A stretch of DNA of 64,000 nucleotides from Paenirhizobium naphthalenivorans (GCF_007992095.1 NZ_BJZP01000004.1:186001-250000); one strand, 5' to 3'; positions 26,674 through 34,834 are shown, counted from the first letter of the stretch. Notes: generated by a model not told the origin, from the letters alone. Numbers and translations are program-made.

Positions 26674-27087
26674 ATGTACTCGATCGGCGATTTGTCGCGA
26701 CGCACTGGTGTCAAGGTTCCGACCATCCGCTACTACGAGCAGGCGGGCCTGATCGCAGCGCCTGACAGGTCGCAGGGCAACCAGCGGCGCTACGAGAAGG
26801 GTGATCTCGAGCGGCTGACCTTCATTCGCCACGCCCGCGACCTCGGCTTTCCCATCGAGGCGATCCGTGAGCTTCTGGCGCTGAGCGGTCATCCGGATCA
26901 GCCCTGCGAGCGCGCCGATCACATCGCCCGTGAGCAGCTTGAGGGCGTGCGCGAGAAGATCGCCCGGCTGAGGAAGCTGGAGCTTGAGCTCGACCGGATC
27001 GTGACCCATTGTGAGGGCCACAGCGTCGGCGACTGCTATGTCATTCGCGCGTTGTCCGATCATGGGCTGTGCGACCGCGAGCATTGA
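26674..27087 (+). CDS. MerR family heavy-metal regulator
   Basis: The protein has 137 residues: a MerR HTH (MYSIGDLSRRTGVKVPTIRYYEQAGLI), a dimerisation helix and a metal loop. Cys78, Cys113 and Cys121 sit at the positions of the metal-binding Cys of MerR/CadR/PbrR-type sensors (THCEGHSVGDCYVIRAL). It probably activates the divergent CDF gene in response to Cd, Pb, Zn or Co. The ATG follows an AAGGGGG site. Confidence 0.9.
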   Translation: MYSIGDLSRRTGVKVPTIRYYEQAGLIAAPDRSQGNQRRYEKGDLERLTFIRHARDLGFPIEAIRELLALSGHPDQPCERADHIAREQLEGVREKIARLRKLELELDRIVTHCEGHSVGDCYVIRALSDHGLCDREH

Positions 27088-27244
27088 GGGACGGTTTTGA
27101 CCAAGGTGGGCTTCGAGAAGCGGCTGACCGACCGGGCGGGCAATCCGCTTGAGCGGTAAGGGGCGGTGTTGGGAGGCCGATTCTGCCCAAAACGCCCAAT
27201 CGAGCCCATTGACAATCGATTGAAACCGGCGCATTGAAGCCGCC

Positions 27245-27298
27245 ATGATCATCGCACGCGCACCCATCTCCTGCACGTATTTTTGGGCCTACCGGTAA
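27245..27298 (+). CDS. Leader peptide with Tyr-Phe-Trp codons
   Basis: The 17-residue peptide reads MIIARAPISCTYFWAYR. The codons TAT TTT TGG GCC TAC lie just before the stop and over segment 1 of the attenuator. A ribosome stalled there for lack of charged aromatic tRNA would free segment 2 and prevent termination. No strong ribosome-binding site is seen, which fits a leaderless message. It might be missed by automatic annotation because of its length. Confidence 0.6.
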   Translation: MIIARAPISCTYFWAYR

Positions 27299-27327
27299 CC
27301 GGCGGCTCGACAGATCATCATGTCAAC

Positions 27328-27355
27328 AGGCCGCCGTCAGGCGGCCTTGTTGTTT
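27328..27355 (+). terminator. Attenuator terminator hairpin (3:4)
   Basis: The stem AGGCCGCC/GGCGGCCT with loop GTCA is followed by TGTTGTTTT. It lies 50 bp upstream of the GNAT start and is well placed to decide read-through into that gene. Confidence 0.8.
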
Positions 27356-27404
27356 TCAAGACAAAAGCTCTCCCTGACGGCGCAAACGAAAAAGGGAAGC
27401 GAAA

Positions 27405-27893
27405 ATGACTGAAGATACCGATATTACCCTGCCGCGGCCGCCCGTCGTGGTGATCCGCGCCGCAAAGCCCCATGACCTGCCGCAGCTGAACGCGATGATC
27501 GCGGCGCTTGCCATGCACCACGGCGACGCCTCGGCGATGACGCCGGAAAAGCTTGAGCGCGACCTGTTCGGCCCCATGCCGTGGATCACCGCGCTGGTGG
27601 CCGACGGCGGCGAGGGCCTGATCGGCTATGCCATTCTCGTGCCGCTCTACAGAGCGCAGGAAGGCAAGCGTGGTATGGATCTGCATCATCTCTATGTCAG
27701 CGATGGCCAGCGCGGCAATGGCATCGGCCAGCACCTCGTCGCCCGTGCAAGGGAGCTTGCCCGCCAGTCCGGCTGCGACTACCTTTCGGTCAGCGCAGCA
27801 ACCGGCAATTTCGCCGCCCATCGCTTCTACGAGCACATGGATTTCGTGCCGCGCCCGGTGACCGGCATGCGCTACATGCAGGCGCTTTCGTAA
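27405..27893 (+). CDS. GNAT family N-acetyltransferase
   Basis: The protein has 162 residues. The acetyl-CoA-binding region is DLHHLYVSDGQRGNGIGQHLVARARELA (motif A, Q/RxxGxG/A), followed by LSVSAATGNFAAHRFYEHMDF. The substrate is unknown. Control by a leader peptide rich in aromatic codons would suggest an aromatic amino acid, a peptide or a related amine as substrate, which is inference. A DJ-1/PfpI gene follows after 43 bp. Confidence 0.88.
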   Translation: MTEDTDITLPRPPVVVIRAAKPHDLPQLNAMIAALAMHHGDASAMTPEKLERDLFGPMPWITALVADGGEGLIGYAILVPLYRAQEGKRGMDLHHLYVSDGQRGNGIGQHLVARARELARQSGCDYLSVSAATGNFAAHRFYEHMDFVPRPVTGMRYMQALS

Positions 27894-27936
27894 GCGCGGC
27901 CACGCCCAGACTTCGTTTCCAAGGAGAATTTTTGCC

Positions 27937-28503
27937 ATGCCCCGCATTGCCGTCGCACTCCAGGCCGATTTCGCTGATTGGGAGCCCGCGCTCCTGATGG
28001 CCGCCGCCCGCTATTATCTTGGTTGCGAGGTCCTGTCGGCCTCGCCGGATGGAGCCCCGGTCACGTCGATGGGTGGGCTCAAAGTCACCCCGGACCTGAG
28101 TTTTGCCGACATCGATGCCGACCGTTTCGACGCGCTGGTGATCCCCGGTGGTTACGCCTGGGAAAAGGGTCAGGCCTACGATTTCTCGACCTTGGCCACG
28201 GCCTTCCACGCCCAGGGCAAGGTTGTCGCCGGCATCTGCGCTGCGGCAAGCGGGCTTGCCGCCACCGGTCTGCTCGATGACGTCGCCCACACCGGCAATT
28301 CGCTGGCGTCGCACAGCAACTATCCGGGCTATCACGGCGCGAGCCGTTATCTCGACCAGCCGCAGGCGGTCTCCGACGGCGGCGTGGTCACCGCACCCGG
28401 CAATTCGCCGGTCACCTTCACCATGGAAATTCTCAAGGCCCTCGGGCTATGGGCTCCACAGGCCGAGGCCCAGATCAGCGCTTTTGCCCGCGAGCACCGC
28501 TGA
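27937..28503 (+). CDS. DJ-1/PfpI family protein
   Basis: The protein has 188 residues with the class I glutamine-amidotransferase-like fold. The nucleophile-elbow Cys is in VVAGICAAASGLAATGLL, with the preceding DALVIPGGYAWEKG. Members include proteases, chaperones and glyoxalase/deglycase-like enzymes; which applies here is unclear. It probably shares a transcript with the GNAT gene. AAGGAG precedes the ATG. Confidence 0.88.
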   Translation: MPRIAVALQADFADWEPALLMAAARYYLGCEVLSASPDGAPVTSMGGLKVTPDLSFADIDADRFDALVIPGGYAWEKGQAYDFSTLATAFHAQGKVVAGICAAASGLAATGLLDDVAHTGNSLASHSNYPGYHGASRYLDQPQAVSDGGVVTAPGNSPVTFTMEILKALGLWAPQAEAQISAFAREHR

Positions 28504-28510
28504 GATCTCC

Positions 28511-28798
28511 TTACGGTTTTAGCGCCCGGCGGATGTCGCGGCTGTTGAGGTTGAAGGCCTGACCGGCGGCTGGACCGCGGTCGGCCTTGACGGCGGCTGC
28601 CGCGTCAAAGGCGGCGCGATGGGCGGAAAACCACGCGAGGCAGTCTTCAGCGCTCGGGGTTGGGTTTTCCGTCAGGCTGCGAAAGGCAAGCCTGTGGACG
28701 AAGCATCGGCTGCCGGACGGCCGGTGCGTAAAGACCAGCGCATCGAGATCGATGCGCCAGTCGAACTCGGGCAGGGGCTGCCTGCCACGTCGCCTCAG
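28511..28798 (-). CDS. Small hypothetical protein downstream of cbtA
   Basis: The C-terminal 80 residues (DWRIDLDALVFTHRPSGSRCFVHRLAFRSL..AEDCLAWFSAHRAAFDAAAAVKADRG..FNLNSRDIRRAL) look like a real protein, possibly related to DUF1488-type proteins, but I do not recognise it firmly. There is no good ATG after the cbtA stop; the coordinate given uses a CTG that overlaps that stop. The true start could also lie within cbtA. It is the third gene after cbtB and cbtA. Confidence 0.5.
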   Translation of the reverse strand: MRRRGRQPLPEFDWRIDLDALVFTHRPSGSRCFVHRLAFRSLTENPTPSAEDCLAWFSAHRAAFDAAAAVKADRGPAAGQAFNLNSRDIRRALKP

Positions 28799-29529
28799 GC
28801 TTCGCGGCGGCGGCGCAGGTGGCCGCTCAAGCTGCCGAGCAAGGCCCAGAACAGCAGGCTGGTCAGCGTCGCGATGACGACGAAGCGATGCGACATCGTC
28901 TCCGGTGCCAAGGCCTGTTCGCCGTCCGGTGGGAGTGGTGCCCCGATGACGTGCGGAAGAGCGATCAGCACGATCGCCGCTGCCGCAGCCCAGGGTTTGC
29001 GCTGGAAGAACAGCAGCGCCAGTCCGGCAGTCGTTGATAGCGCGGTGCCTACCCACCAGACCTGACGCTCGAAGAGCGGCGCGGCCGGCGTGCCCGGAAG
29101 TTCCGGATGCAGACCGAAGCCCGGTGCGAGCATCACGACGACGAAGCCGCACAGTCCCCAGATCAGGCCGCTTCTCCAGTCGCTTTGGCGACCGGAGATC
29201 TGCATGAGCCCATTCAGCACAAGCGCAAAGCCGATGGCCGTCAGAATGTTGGCGGCGAGCGTATAAGCGGTGCGTTCGATGCCGTCAGCCGGGGCCCAGG
29301 CGTCTGCGTTGTGGTGGTCGTGCGCTTCGGTGGATGCAGCCGCATCATGACCATGGGCCGTGTCTGCAACCGTGCCGGCGTCGTGGCTCTCGGTCTCGTC
29401 TCCGGTTTCATAGACCTCGGCCGCCAGGATCAGCGGCGTGGTCCCCAGGAATTGCGCGAGCGTCACCACCGCACCGACGATCAGCCCGACCAGCACCGAA
29501 GTGAAGACGAGCGAACGAAAGAGAGACAT
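28795..29529 (-). CDS. cbtA: CbtA family cobalt transporter subunit
   Basis: The protein has 244 residues with about six hydrophobic helices and a His-rich periplasmic loop (HGHDAAASTEAHDHHNADAW, residues 58-80). MSLFRSLVFTSVLVGLIVGAVVTLAQFLGTTPLILAAEVYE is the CbtA signature. With CbtB it is proposed to take up cobalt for B12 synthesis. The start at 29529 follows AGGGGAG. A cobalamin riboswitch lies upstream of cbtB. Confidence 0.9.
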   Translation of the reverse strand: MSLFRSLVFTSVLVGLIVGAVVTLAQFLGTTPLILAAEVYETGDETESHDAGTVADTAHGHDAAASTEAHDHHNADAWAPADGIERTAYTLAANILTAIGFALVLNGLMQISGRQSDWRSGLIWGLCGFVVVMLAPGFGLHPELPGTPAAPLFERQVWWVGTALSTTAGLALLFFQRKPWAAAAAIVLIALPHVIGAPLPPDGEQALAPETMSHRFVVIATLTSLLFWALLGSLSGHLRRRREA

Positions 29530-29540
29530 CGGTACTCCCC

Positions 29541-29717
29541 TCAATGGCAAGGGAAGGCGTTGGCGTGACGCGCGTCGTGGGCGGCGTTATGCACCACGTC
29601 CATCGGCGAGAAGCCAACGAAGCCGACGATGAACAGGCCGAAAAAGACGCTGAGAAGCGCCGGCGCGATGCGTCCGGCAGCGGACGAGGTGGATGCGGTG
29701 ATGGTGTTGACGGACAT
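29541..29717 (-). CDS. cbtB: CbtB family small cobalt transporter subunit
   Basis: The protein has 58 residues: one membrane helix (PALLSVFFGLFIVGFVGFS) followed by the His-rich tail HNAAHDARHANAFPCH that marks CbtB and probably binds cobalt. The ATG at 29717 follows GGAGGG. It is the first gene after the cobalamin riboswitch and lies 11 bp before cbtA. Confidence 0.9.
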   Translation of the reverse strand: MSVNTITASTSSAAGRIAPALLSVFFGLFIVGFVGFSPMDVVHNAAHDARHANAFPCH

Positions 29718-29863
29718 GTTTCCCTCCGAACAATGACGATGAATATCGACGGCCGGAGGAGAGGAAAACGAAGGGCAAGAGGACGGCTGCGGATCAAAAG
29801 CTCCGTACCGCACAATTTCCCCGTCTTTCGGACAACCCCGTCCGACAGGCGACGACAGCTAAT

Positions 29864-30045
29864 GGCAGGTCTCCTGGCTTGCGGGTCATGACGTCCGGAC
29901 AGCCTTCCCGGATCTCTCCAGTGGCATTGTCGTCCAGATATTCGCCGCTCACAGTTGCGGGGGCAGCCACGAATCGAGCCCCGTCAGGGTCGTCCCTATC
30001 GTGTTCCCTATTAATCCCCGAAGCGCCGCTTCTGGGGAACCATCC
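29864..30045 (-). ncRNA. Cobalamin riboswitch
   Basis: On the minus strand the conserved elements occur in order: GGTTCCCCAG with an A/G-rich stem, the core CCCGCAACTGTGAGCGG, the B12-box region AATGCCACTGG, and the closing AGCCAGGAGACCTGCC. This is the standard AdoCbl aptamer. It precedes cbtB and should repress cbtBA when cobalamin is plentiful. Confidence 0.93.
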
Positions 30046-30130
30046 CGGCCACTATCGTGGCGGTCGGCAATTATGTCAATCGCAGGGGAGCGGTCGCGGC
30101 AAGAATTGCGGAGAGCCGGGCTGAGACGTC

Positions 30131-30355
30131 TTAGTGCCGAACGGGTGGGTTCTGCGACCACTGTTGCAGTGTCGTCTTGATCAGCATGAGTGCTGCCCGG
30201 TGCGCATGGTCGCGTTCCCTGGGGTCAACGATATTGGAGAGCCGCTTGTCGAAGGCCCGCACGGTTTCGTTCACCCAGCTATGCAGCGCCGGATCCGGAT
30301 AGCTGTCGAGGAGCGAACGCAGGGCGCTTTCCATTCGACGGCGTTCGATGCTCAT
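30131..30355 (-). CDS. Small hypothetical protein
   Basis: The protein has about 74 residues, starts MSIERRRMESALRSLLDSYPDPALHSWVNETVRAF and is charged and probably all helical. I do not recognise a family. An alternative ATG lies at 30373. It is upstream of the cobalamin riboswitch on the same strand but is unlikely to be controlled by it. Confidence 0.5.
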   Translation of the reverse strand: MSIERRRMESALRSLLDSYPDPALHSWVNETVRAFDKRLSNIVDPRERDHAHRAALMLIKTTLQQWSQNPPVRH

Positions 30356-30528
30356 GCGTCGGCCCCTGGTCATTGTGATCAAACGCACTTTGATGACCAA
30401 GCCTTGTGCGATGCTGGAGGGCGCAAAAGGGCAGCCCCCCAGGATTGGCTCGTTGCACTGGCGCACAGTCTCTCGTTGCGCCGCCTTGTCGTCGGCGGAC
30501 CCTTATGCGGACGGCGACTGTCCGCCCG

Positions 30529-31446
30529 TCACTTTACCGCCGGGATCGCCTTCAGATAGGCGGCGATCGCCTCGCGGTCCTCAGCCGGCAGTTCGGCCAT
30601 GTTCTTCTGCACCTCGACCATAGAGCCGCCGACGCTGTCGAACTCGGGCGTAAAGCCGGTTTCGAGGTAGGAAACGATGTCGCCTTGCGACCACGAACCG
30701 ATGCTCTTCGATCCGGGCGTGATGTTGGGGATCTGCCCTTCGCCTTCCGGGTTCGGTCCGCCGGCGAGCCATTTGCCGCTCTGGAAGCCGCCCAGCGCAT
30801 CGCGCGGCGTGTGGCATTCGCCGCAGTGGCCGGGACCTTCGACCAGATATTGGCCGCGCTTCACCGTGTCGGCGGCGGCGGCGATCGTCACGCGCGGCTG
30901 TTCGTTGAAGTAGAGGAATTTCCAGCCGCCGAGCAGCAATCGGATGTCGAACGGGAAGGGCAGTTCGTGCGCGGGGGCCACGGCTTCGCTCGCCGGCAGG
31001 GTCTTGAGGAAACCGAAGAGGTCGTTGACGTCCTTCGGTGCCATGCGCCCGTAGGAGTTATAGGGAAAGGACGGATAGAGATGCTCGCCGTCGCGCCCGA
31101 CGCCGCGCGTCAGCGCATCGCCGAATTCGCCAAGCGTCCACGCGCCGATCCCGGCGGTCGGCGAGGAAGAGATATTCGGGGCGTGGAAAGTGCCGAACGG
31201 GCTTTGAAGCGGTGCCCCGCCGGACAGGACGAGTCGAGCCTCGCCTTCCGATTTCGCTGCCGCGTGACAACTGCTGCAGCCGCCGGCAAAGAAGATGCGT
31301 CGGCCGTTCTCGAGATCCGGCTCGCCAAGGTTCGCCCAGACGGATGGATCCTGGCGATCGGGCGCTGTGACGATGAGAAAAGCGGCGCCGCCGACCATGC
31401 CGAGCACGGCCAAGGCGCCAAGCCCCTTCAGCCATTTCGATGCCAT
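30529..31446 (-). CDS. Membrane-anchored di-heme c-type cytochrome
   Basis: The protein has 305 residues with an N-terminal hydrophobic segment (LGALAVLGMVGGAAFLIV) that either anchors it or is cleaved. Heme c sites are CSSCH at 57-61 and CGECH at 208-212. The layout matches di-heme cytochrome c subunits of periplasmic dehydrogenases, but no dehydrogenase gene is nearby. It lies about 100 bp downstream of a cytochrome c' type gene. The start follows CGGAGG. Confidence 0.9.
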   Translation of the reverse strand: MASKWLKGLGALAVLGMVGGAAFLIVTAPDRQDPSVWANLGEPDLENGRRIFFAGGCSSCHAAAKSEGEARLVLSGGAPLQSPFGTFHAPNISSSPTAGIGAWTLGEFGDALTRGVGRDGEHLYPSFPYNSYGRMAPKDVNDLFGFLKTLPASEAVAPAHELPFPFDIRLLLGGWKFLYFNEQPRVTIAAAADTVKRGQYLVEGPGHCGECHTPRDALGGFQSGKWLAGGPNPEGEGQIPNITPGSKSIGSWSQGDIVSYLETGFTPEFDSVGGSMVEVQKNMAELPAEDREAIAAYLKAIPAVK

Positions 31447-31550
31447 AACAGCCTCCGATCCTGTTTCCTGCTCCGACGCGGAAAACCGGCGCGCGCCGCG
31501 CTTGCTGTCAGGCAAGTCGGCGCCGCACCGGGCAAAGCATGGTGTTCGCC

Positions 31551-31994
31551 TTATTTCTTCAGGCGATAGGCCTTGTGACAGGCGCCGCAGGTCTCGCCGA
31601 CGGCTTTCATCGTGACGGCAGTGCTTGCCTGGTCGGTCGGCAACTGGGCAAGCTGTGCTTCGGCCGCCGTGGTCAGTGCCGCCGCCTTGGCCTTGAAGCC
31701 GTCCATGTCCTCCCAGATCTTCAGCGAAGCCTCGGTGTCCATGCCGAGTTCCGAACCGGCCGGGAACTGGTCGGGGAAGGCCTTGCTGACGTCGACCATG
31801 GTGGTGAGCGAGGCTTTGACCACCTCCGCGTCAAACGGCTTTTCTCCCTTGACGATCGCGCCGATGGCGCCCATCGCGCCGCCGACCTTCTTCATCATCT
31901 CCTGGCGCACGACCTGCGGCTCGTCGGCGGCAACAGCAGCGCTCAGGCCCAGTCCGGTGGCAATGGCGGCTGCCATGACAAGTTTCAACTTCAT
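31551..31994 (-). CDS. Class II cytochrome c (cytochrome c'/c-556 type)
   Basis: The protein has 147 residues with a signal peptide (cleavage near AVAA-DEP), a four-helix bundle and the single heme site CGACH at 136-140 near the C-terminus, as in cytochrome c' and c-556. Such proteins bind NO or carry electrons in the periplasm. The start at 31994 follows GAGAGA. It precedes the di-heme cytochrome and may be in one operon with it. Confidence 0.9.
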   Translation of the reverse strand: MKLKLVMAAAIATGLGLSAAVAADEPQVVRQEMMKKVGGAMGAIGAIVKGEKPFDAEVVKASLTTMVDVSKAFPDQFPAGSELGMDTEASLKIWEDMDGFKAKAAALTTAAEAQLAQLPTDQASTAVTMKAVGETCGACHKAYRLKK

Positions 31995-32111
31995 CGGGTC
32001 TCTCCAGTTTCGCGAGCCGGCCGAGCCGGCGGCTTCAGGGGCAAAAATGCGCCAGACGATGTTTGCAGAATCGCATGGCAGGAATGAAGTCACATTCCGG
32101 TGAATTGCGCT

Positions 32112-32125
32112 CCATTGCTCAATGG
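32112..32125. promoter_or_regulatory. Palindrome upstream of the cytochrome c' gene
   Basis: CCATTG-CT-CAATGG is a perfect 14-bp inverted repeat 118 bp upstream of the cytochrome start. It could be an operator, but no regulator can be assigned. Confidence 0.3.
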
Positions 32126-32266
32126 TCTGATAAATTTCAGGATTTTTCTCGTCGGGCCACTTTAGCGACCGCAGGCCCGTCCTGTCAAAGGGGAGGGGCT
32201 GCGCGCGGGCAGCCGCCTGCGTGCGCTCTGGGCCGCTGGCTGGACGAATTGCGCCGCCGCGTCGGG

Positions 32267-33115
32267 CTAGAGTGGCATGGTACGGCTTTGCTCACGGCCG
32301 AAGCCGGTGAGCTCGATGCGGTCGGGATAGACGGCGACGATGGAAAAGGCGTTCTCGTCCGGCGTATCGACCATGCCCTTGACGTTGACGAAATGGGTGC
32401 CGCTAAGCAGGCCGTAATTGCCGACGTGGTTATGGCCGCAGAAATAGCCGATCGCGGCGGGCGAACCGGCGATCAGCGCCGAGACCTCTTCCGCGCCCCA
32501 GAGATTGTGGTCGCTTTGCGGAAAGAGCGGATAGTGCCCCATGACGATCGCCCGCTCGCCGGCCTGTTCGGCCGCCTTGAGCCGTTCGCCAAGCCAGTCG
32601 ACCTGGGCCTCGCCCATGCCGGCATTCCAGCTCTGCGCATTGACCGCGCCCGCCGCGGTCAGCGCCGCCAGGCGCTCGGCCGCCTCCACCCGACGCGGAT
32701 CGTCGAGCGGCGGGGCAAACAGCGAGACCTCATTGCCGTCGGTCAGGATCAGTCGCACGCCGTTCAAGGCGAAGTCATGGTAAGGCGCGGGCATGCCGAG
32801 CTTGTCGTGCACCTCGGTCAGCCGGTCGGCCGCGACGGCGAAGTCGTGATTGCCGGGCAGGAAGTGATGCGCGTGGCGCAGCTTTGCGTAAAGCGGCAGT
32901 ACCCGGTCGAAATTGTCCCAGTCGCGGTCGATGACGTCGCCGAGCGTCACGACGAAGTCGAGCGTCTCGCCGTTGAAATGATCGATCGCCGCTTCGAGCT
33001 TGCCGAGGCTTTGGCCGTAGTGCCGATTGAGCCGTGTATTGGGCTCGATCGGCGCATATTGCGGGTCGGCGATCAGGCCGAAGCGGAGGAGGGGGAAGGA
33101 ATTTTCTACGGGCAT
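32267..33115 (-). CDS. Metallophosphoesterase (ADP-ribose/CDP-alcohol diphosphatase type)
   Basis: The protein has 282 residues with the five calcineurin-type motifs: GLIADPQYA, LGDVIDRD, GNHD, VMGHYPL and GHNHVGNYG. DPQYA and the GHNH ending resemble Mn-dependent ADP-ribose/CDP-alcohol diphosphatases. There is no signal peptide, so it acts in the cytoplasm. The substrate is inferred from family only. Confidence 0.88.
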   Translation of the reverse strand: MPVENSFPLLRFGLIADPQYAPIEPNTRLNRHYGQSLGKLEAAIDHFNGETLDFVVTLGDVIDRDWDNFDRVLPLYAKLRHAHHFLPGNHDFAVAADRLTEVHDKLGMPAPYHDFALNGVRLILTDGNEVSLFAPPLDDPRRVEAAERLAALTAAGAVNAQSWNAGMGEAQVDWLGERLKAAEQAGERAIVMGHYPLFPQSDHNLWGAEEVSALIAGSPAAIGYFCGHNHVGNYGLLSGTHFVNVKGMVDTPDENAFSIVAVYPDRIELTGFGREQSRTMPL

Positions 33116-33480
33116 TTTCGATATGTCATGAAAGGGATGCGCCGGACATAGGCGCGGCCCATGACAGTTGTGTGACGGTTGCCGTCTGTCGTTCGTCGCC
33201 CCTTGAGGTCGGCAAGGAAGGGGTGGTGGGTGGAAACGGCTGGGCCGGCGGCTCCTCGCGTCTCGGCGGCGACGGGGCTGCCGTTGCCATCAAACGGACC
33301 GTCTCCGACGACGGGTGCGTTCACTTCGGATCGACGGTCTGCGAGCGGCCGACATGTCTACAACGAAAAACTCCCCCAAAGGACGAACCTATCTGCCCGG
33401 AGGTATCCGTCCAGATAGGTTCGTCTCCGGGGGAGGCGGGGGGAGCCTGTGTCGCGCCCGAAGGCGCGAAAGACCATTGA
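33116..33480. other. Intergenic, about 365 bp, with sqr terminator
   Basis: No gene is supported. The left part must hold the metallophosphoesterase promoter. The right part holds a long hairpin that ends sqr transcription (listed separately). Confidence 0.5.
33366..33435 (-). terminator. Long rho-independent terminator of sqr
   Basis: On the minus strand, GGGGGAG pairs with CTCCCCC around a perfect 13-bp inner stem (ACGAACCTATCTG / CAGATAGGTTCGT), and an extra 4-bp stem lies in the 16-nt loop. Five T residues follow immediately. It starts 45 bp after the sqr stop. Confidence 0.85.
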
Positions 33481-34767
33481 TCAGTCGTCGAACTTGACGG
33501 CCTTGAGCTTGTCGATGCCGAGCACCTGCAGCGCCAGCTTCTCGTAGAAGGGCTCAGCCTTGCCGCTCTTGATCTTGTGCAGGAAGTACTTCTCGAAACC
33601 GATCTTGGCGGCGTGAACCCACTTGCCCTCGGACGCCCAGTTGACGTTTCGCGGCGGGATCTGCGGCTGGGCCACGAAGGCGATGCCCCCGTCACCGAAG
33701 TCGGCGAGGCAAACCGCGTTCCAAGTGCCCTGGGCGTTGGGATTTTCGCCCTTGACGAGGCGGGCGATATTCTGGGCCGTCGCCGTCGCCATGCTCTCGA
33801 TCATGAAACCGGTCTTCGGCACACCCACGGGCACCGGCGTCTTGCCGGTCGGCGGAATGGCAATGCAGACACCGATGGCGAAGATATTCGGATATTTGCT
33901 GTTCTGCTGGTGCTTGTCGACCAGGATGAAGCCGCGCGGATTGGTTAGACCCTCGATATCGCGCACCGCCTCGACGCCGCGGAAAGCCGGCAGCATCATC
34001 GTGTAGTTGGAGGGAACCTCATGGATGGCCTTGGTCGAGCCGTCCTCGTTGACCTCCTCGACCGTCACCTTGTCGGCCTCGAACTTCTGCACCTTGGAAT
34101 TGGTGATCCATTTGATGTGCTTGGAGCGCATGGCGCTCTCGAGCAGGCCCTTGGTATCGCCGACGCCGTCGAGGCCGAGGTGGCCGATATAGGGCTCGGA
34201 GGTGACGAAGGTCATCGGCACCTTGTCGCGCACCTTGGCATCGCGCAGCGCCTTTTCCAGGATGAAGGCGAATTCATAGGCCGGACCGTAGCAGGATGCA
34301 CCCTGTACCGCGCCGATCACCACCGGTCCAGGATTGGCCACGAGCTTCTTGAACGCGTCCTGTGCCGAGAGCGCATGGTCGATGTGGCAGACCGAATGGG
34401 TATTGGCTTCAGGTCCGAAGCCTTCGATCTCGTCGAAGGCGAGTTCCGGACCGGTGGCGATGACGAGATAATCGTAATCGACGAAGGACCCGTCGGTGAG
34501 CTCTATGCGATTGTCCGAGGCGTGCAGCCGCTTGGCGCCCTGCGGGTAAAGCCCGATGTCGCGCTTCTTGCAGGCCGGTTCGAGATCGACCTCGATGCTT
34601 TCGCGATCACGCCAACCGACGGCGACCCAAGGGTTCGACGGGACGAAGGAATATTTCGAGCCCTTGTTGATGATACTGACCTTGTCGCTCGGCGACAAAT
34701 TGTCTCTCAACTCGTAGGCCATGATCGTGCCGCCGAGACCGGCACCGAGAATGACGATATGCGCCAT
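33481..34767 (-). CDS. sqr: Sulfide:quinone oxidoreductase, canonical type
   Basis: The protein has 428 residues. It has the FAD-binding start HIVILGAGLGG and the three catalytic cysteines at 127 (SVC), 159 (GASC) and 353 (NAVC), the same numbers as in the Rhodobacter capsulatus enzyme. Two other Cys are at 66 and 301. It oxidises sulfide to sulfane sulfur and passes electrons to the quinone pool from the membrane surface. The start at 34767 follows GGGAGG. A perfect anaerobox lies upstream. Confidence 0.93.
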   Translation of the reverse strand: MAHIVILGAGLGGTIMAYELRDNLSPSDKVSIINKGSKYSFVPSNPWVAVGWRDRESIEVDLEPACKKRDIGLYPQGAKRLHASDNRIELTDGSFVDYDYLVIATGPELAFDEIEGFGPEANTHSVCHIDHALSAQDAFKKLVANPGPVVIGAVQGASCYGPAYEFAFILEKALRDAKVRDKVPMTFVTSEPYIGHLGLDGVGDTKGLLESAMRSKHIKWITNSKVQKFEADKVTVEEVNEDGSTKAIHEVPSNYTMMLPAFRGVEAVRDIEGLTNPRGFILVDKHQQNSKYPNIFAIGVCIAIPPTGKTPVPVGVPKTGFMIESMATATAQNIARLVKGENPNAQGTWNAVCLADFGDGGIAFVAQPQIPPRNVNWASEGKWVHAAKIGFEKYFLHKIKSGKAEPFYEKLALQVLGIDKLKAVKFDD

Positions 34768-34812
34768 GAAGCAACCTCCCATTTTGCTGCAAAATATATG
34801 AGATGTAGTATG

Positions 34813-34826
34813 TACGAAGCTTCGTA
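34813..34826. promoter_or_regulatory. Palindrome TACGAAGCTTCGTA upstream of sqr
   Basis: This perfect 14-bp palindrome lies 46 bp upstream of the sqr start and next to the anaerobox, in an otherwise AT-rich stretch. It is a candidate operator for a second regulator, perhaps a sulfide-sensing repressor; no such gene is in the window. Confidence 0.45.
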
Positions 34827-34834
34827 GATGTAAT

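Larger units (their letters stand above)
27209..27355 (+). promoter_or_regulatory. Candidate ribosome-mediated transcription attenuator upstream of the GNAT gene
   Basis: TTGACA at 27209-27214 lies 36 bp before a 17-codon leader peptide (27245-27298) that contains consecutive Tyr-Phe-Trp codons and another Tyr. Segment 1 (GCC..CCGG, 27287-27295) can pair with segment 2 (CCGG.GGC, 27299-27306). Segment 2 (CGGCGGC, 27300-27306) can instead pair with segment 3 (GCCGCCG, 27330-27336). Segment 3 belongs to the terminator at 27328-27347, which is followed by a T tract. This is the classical trp/phe-type attenuator layout. The spacing puts the transcription start near the ATG, as in the leaderless trpL of Sinorhizobium. 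Confidence 0.7.
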
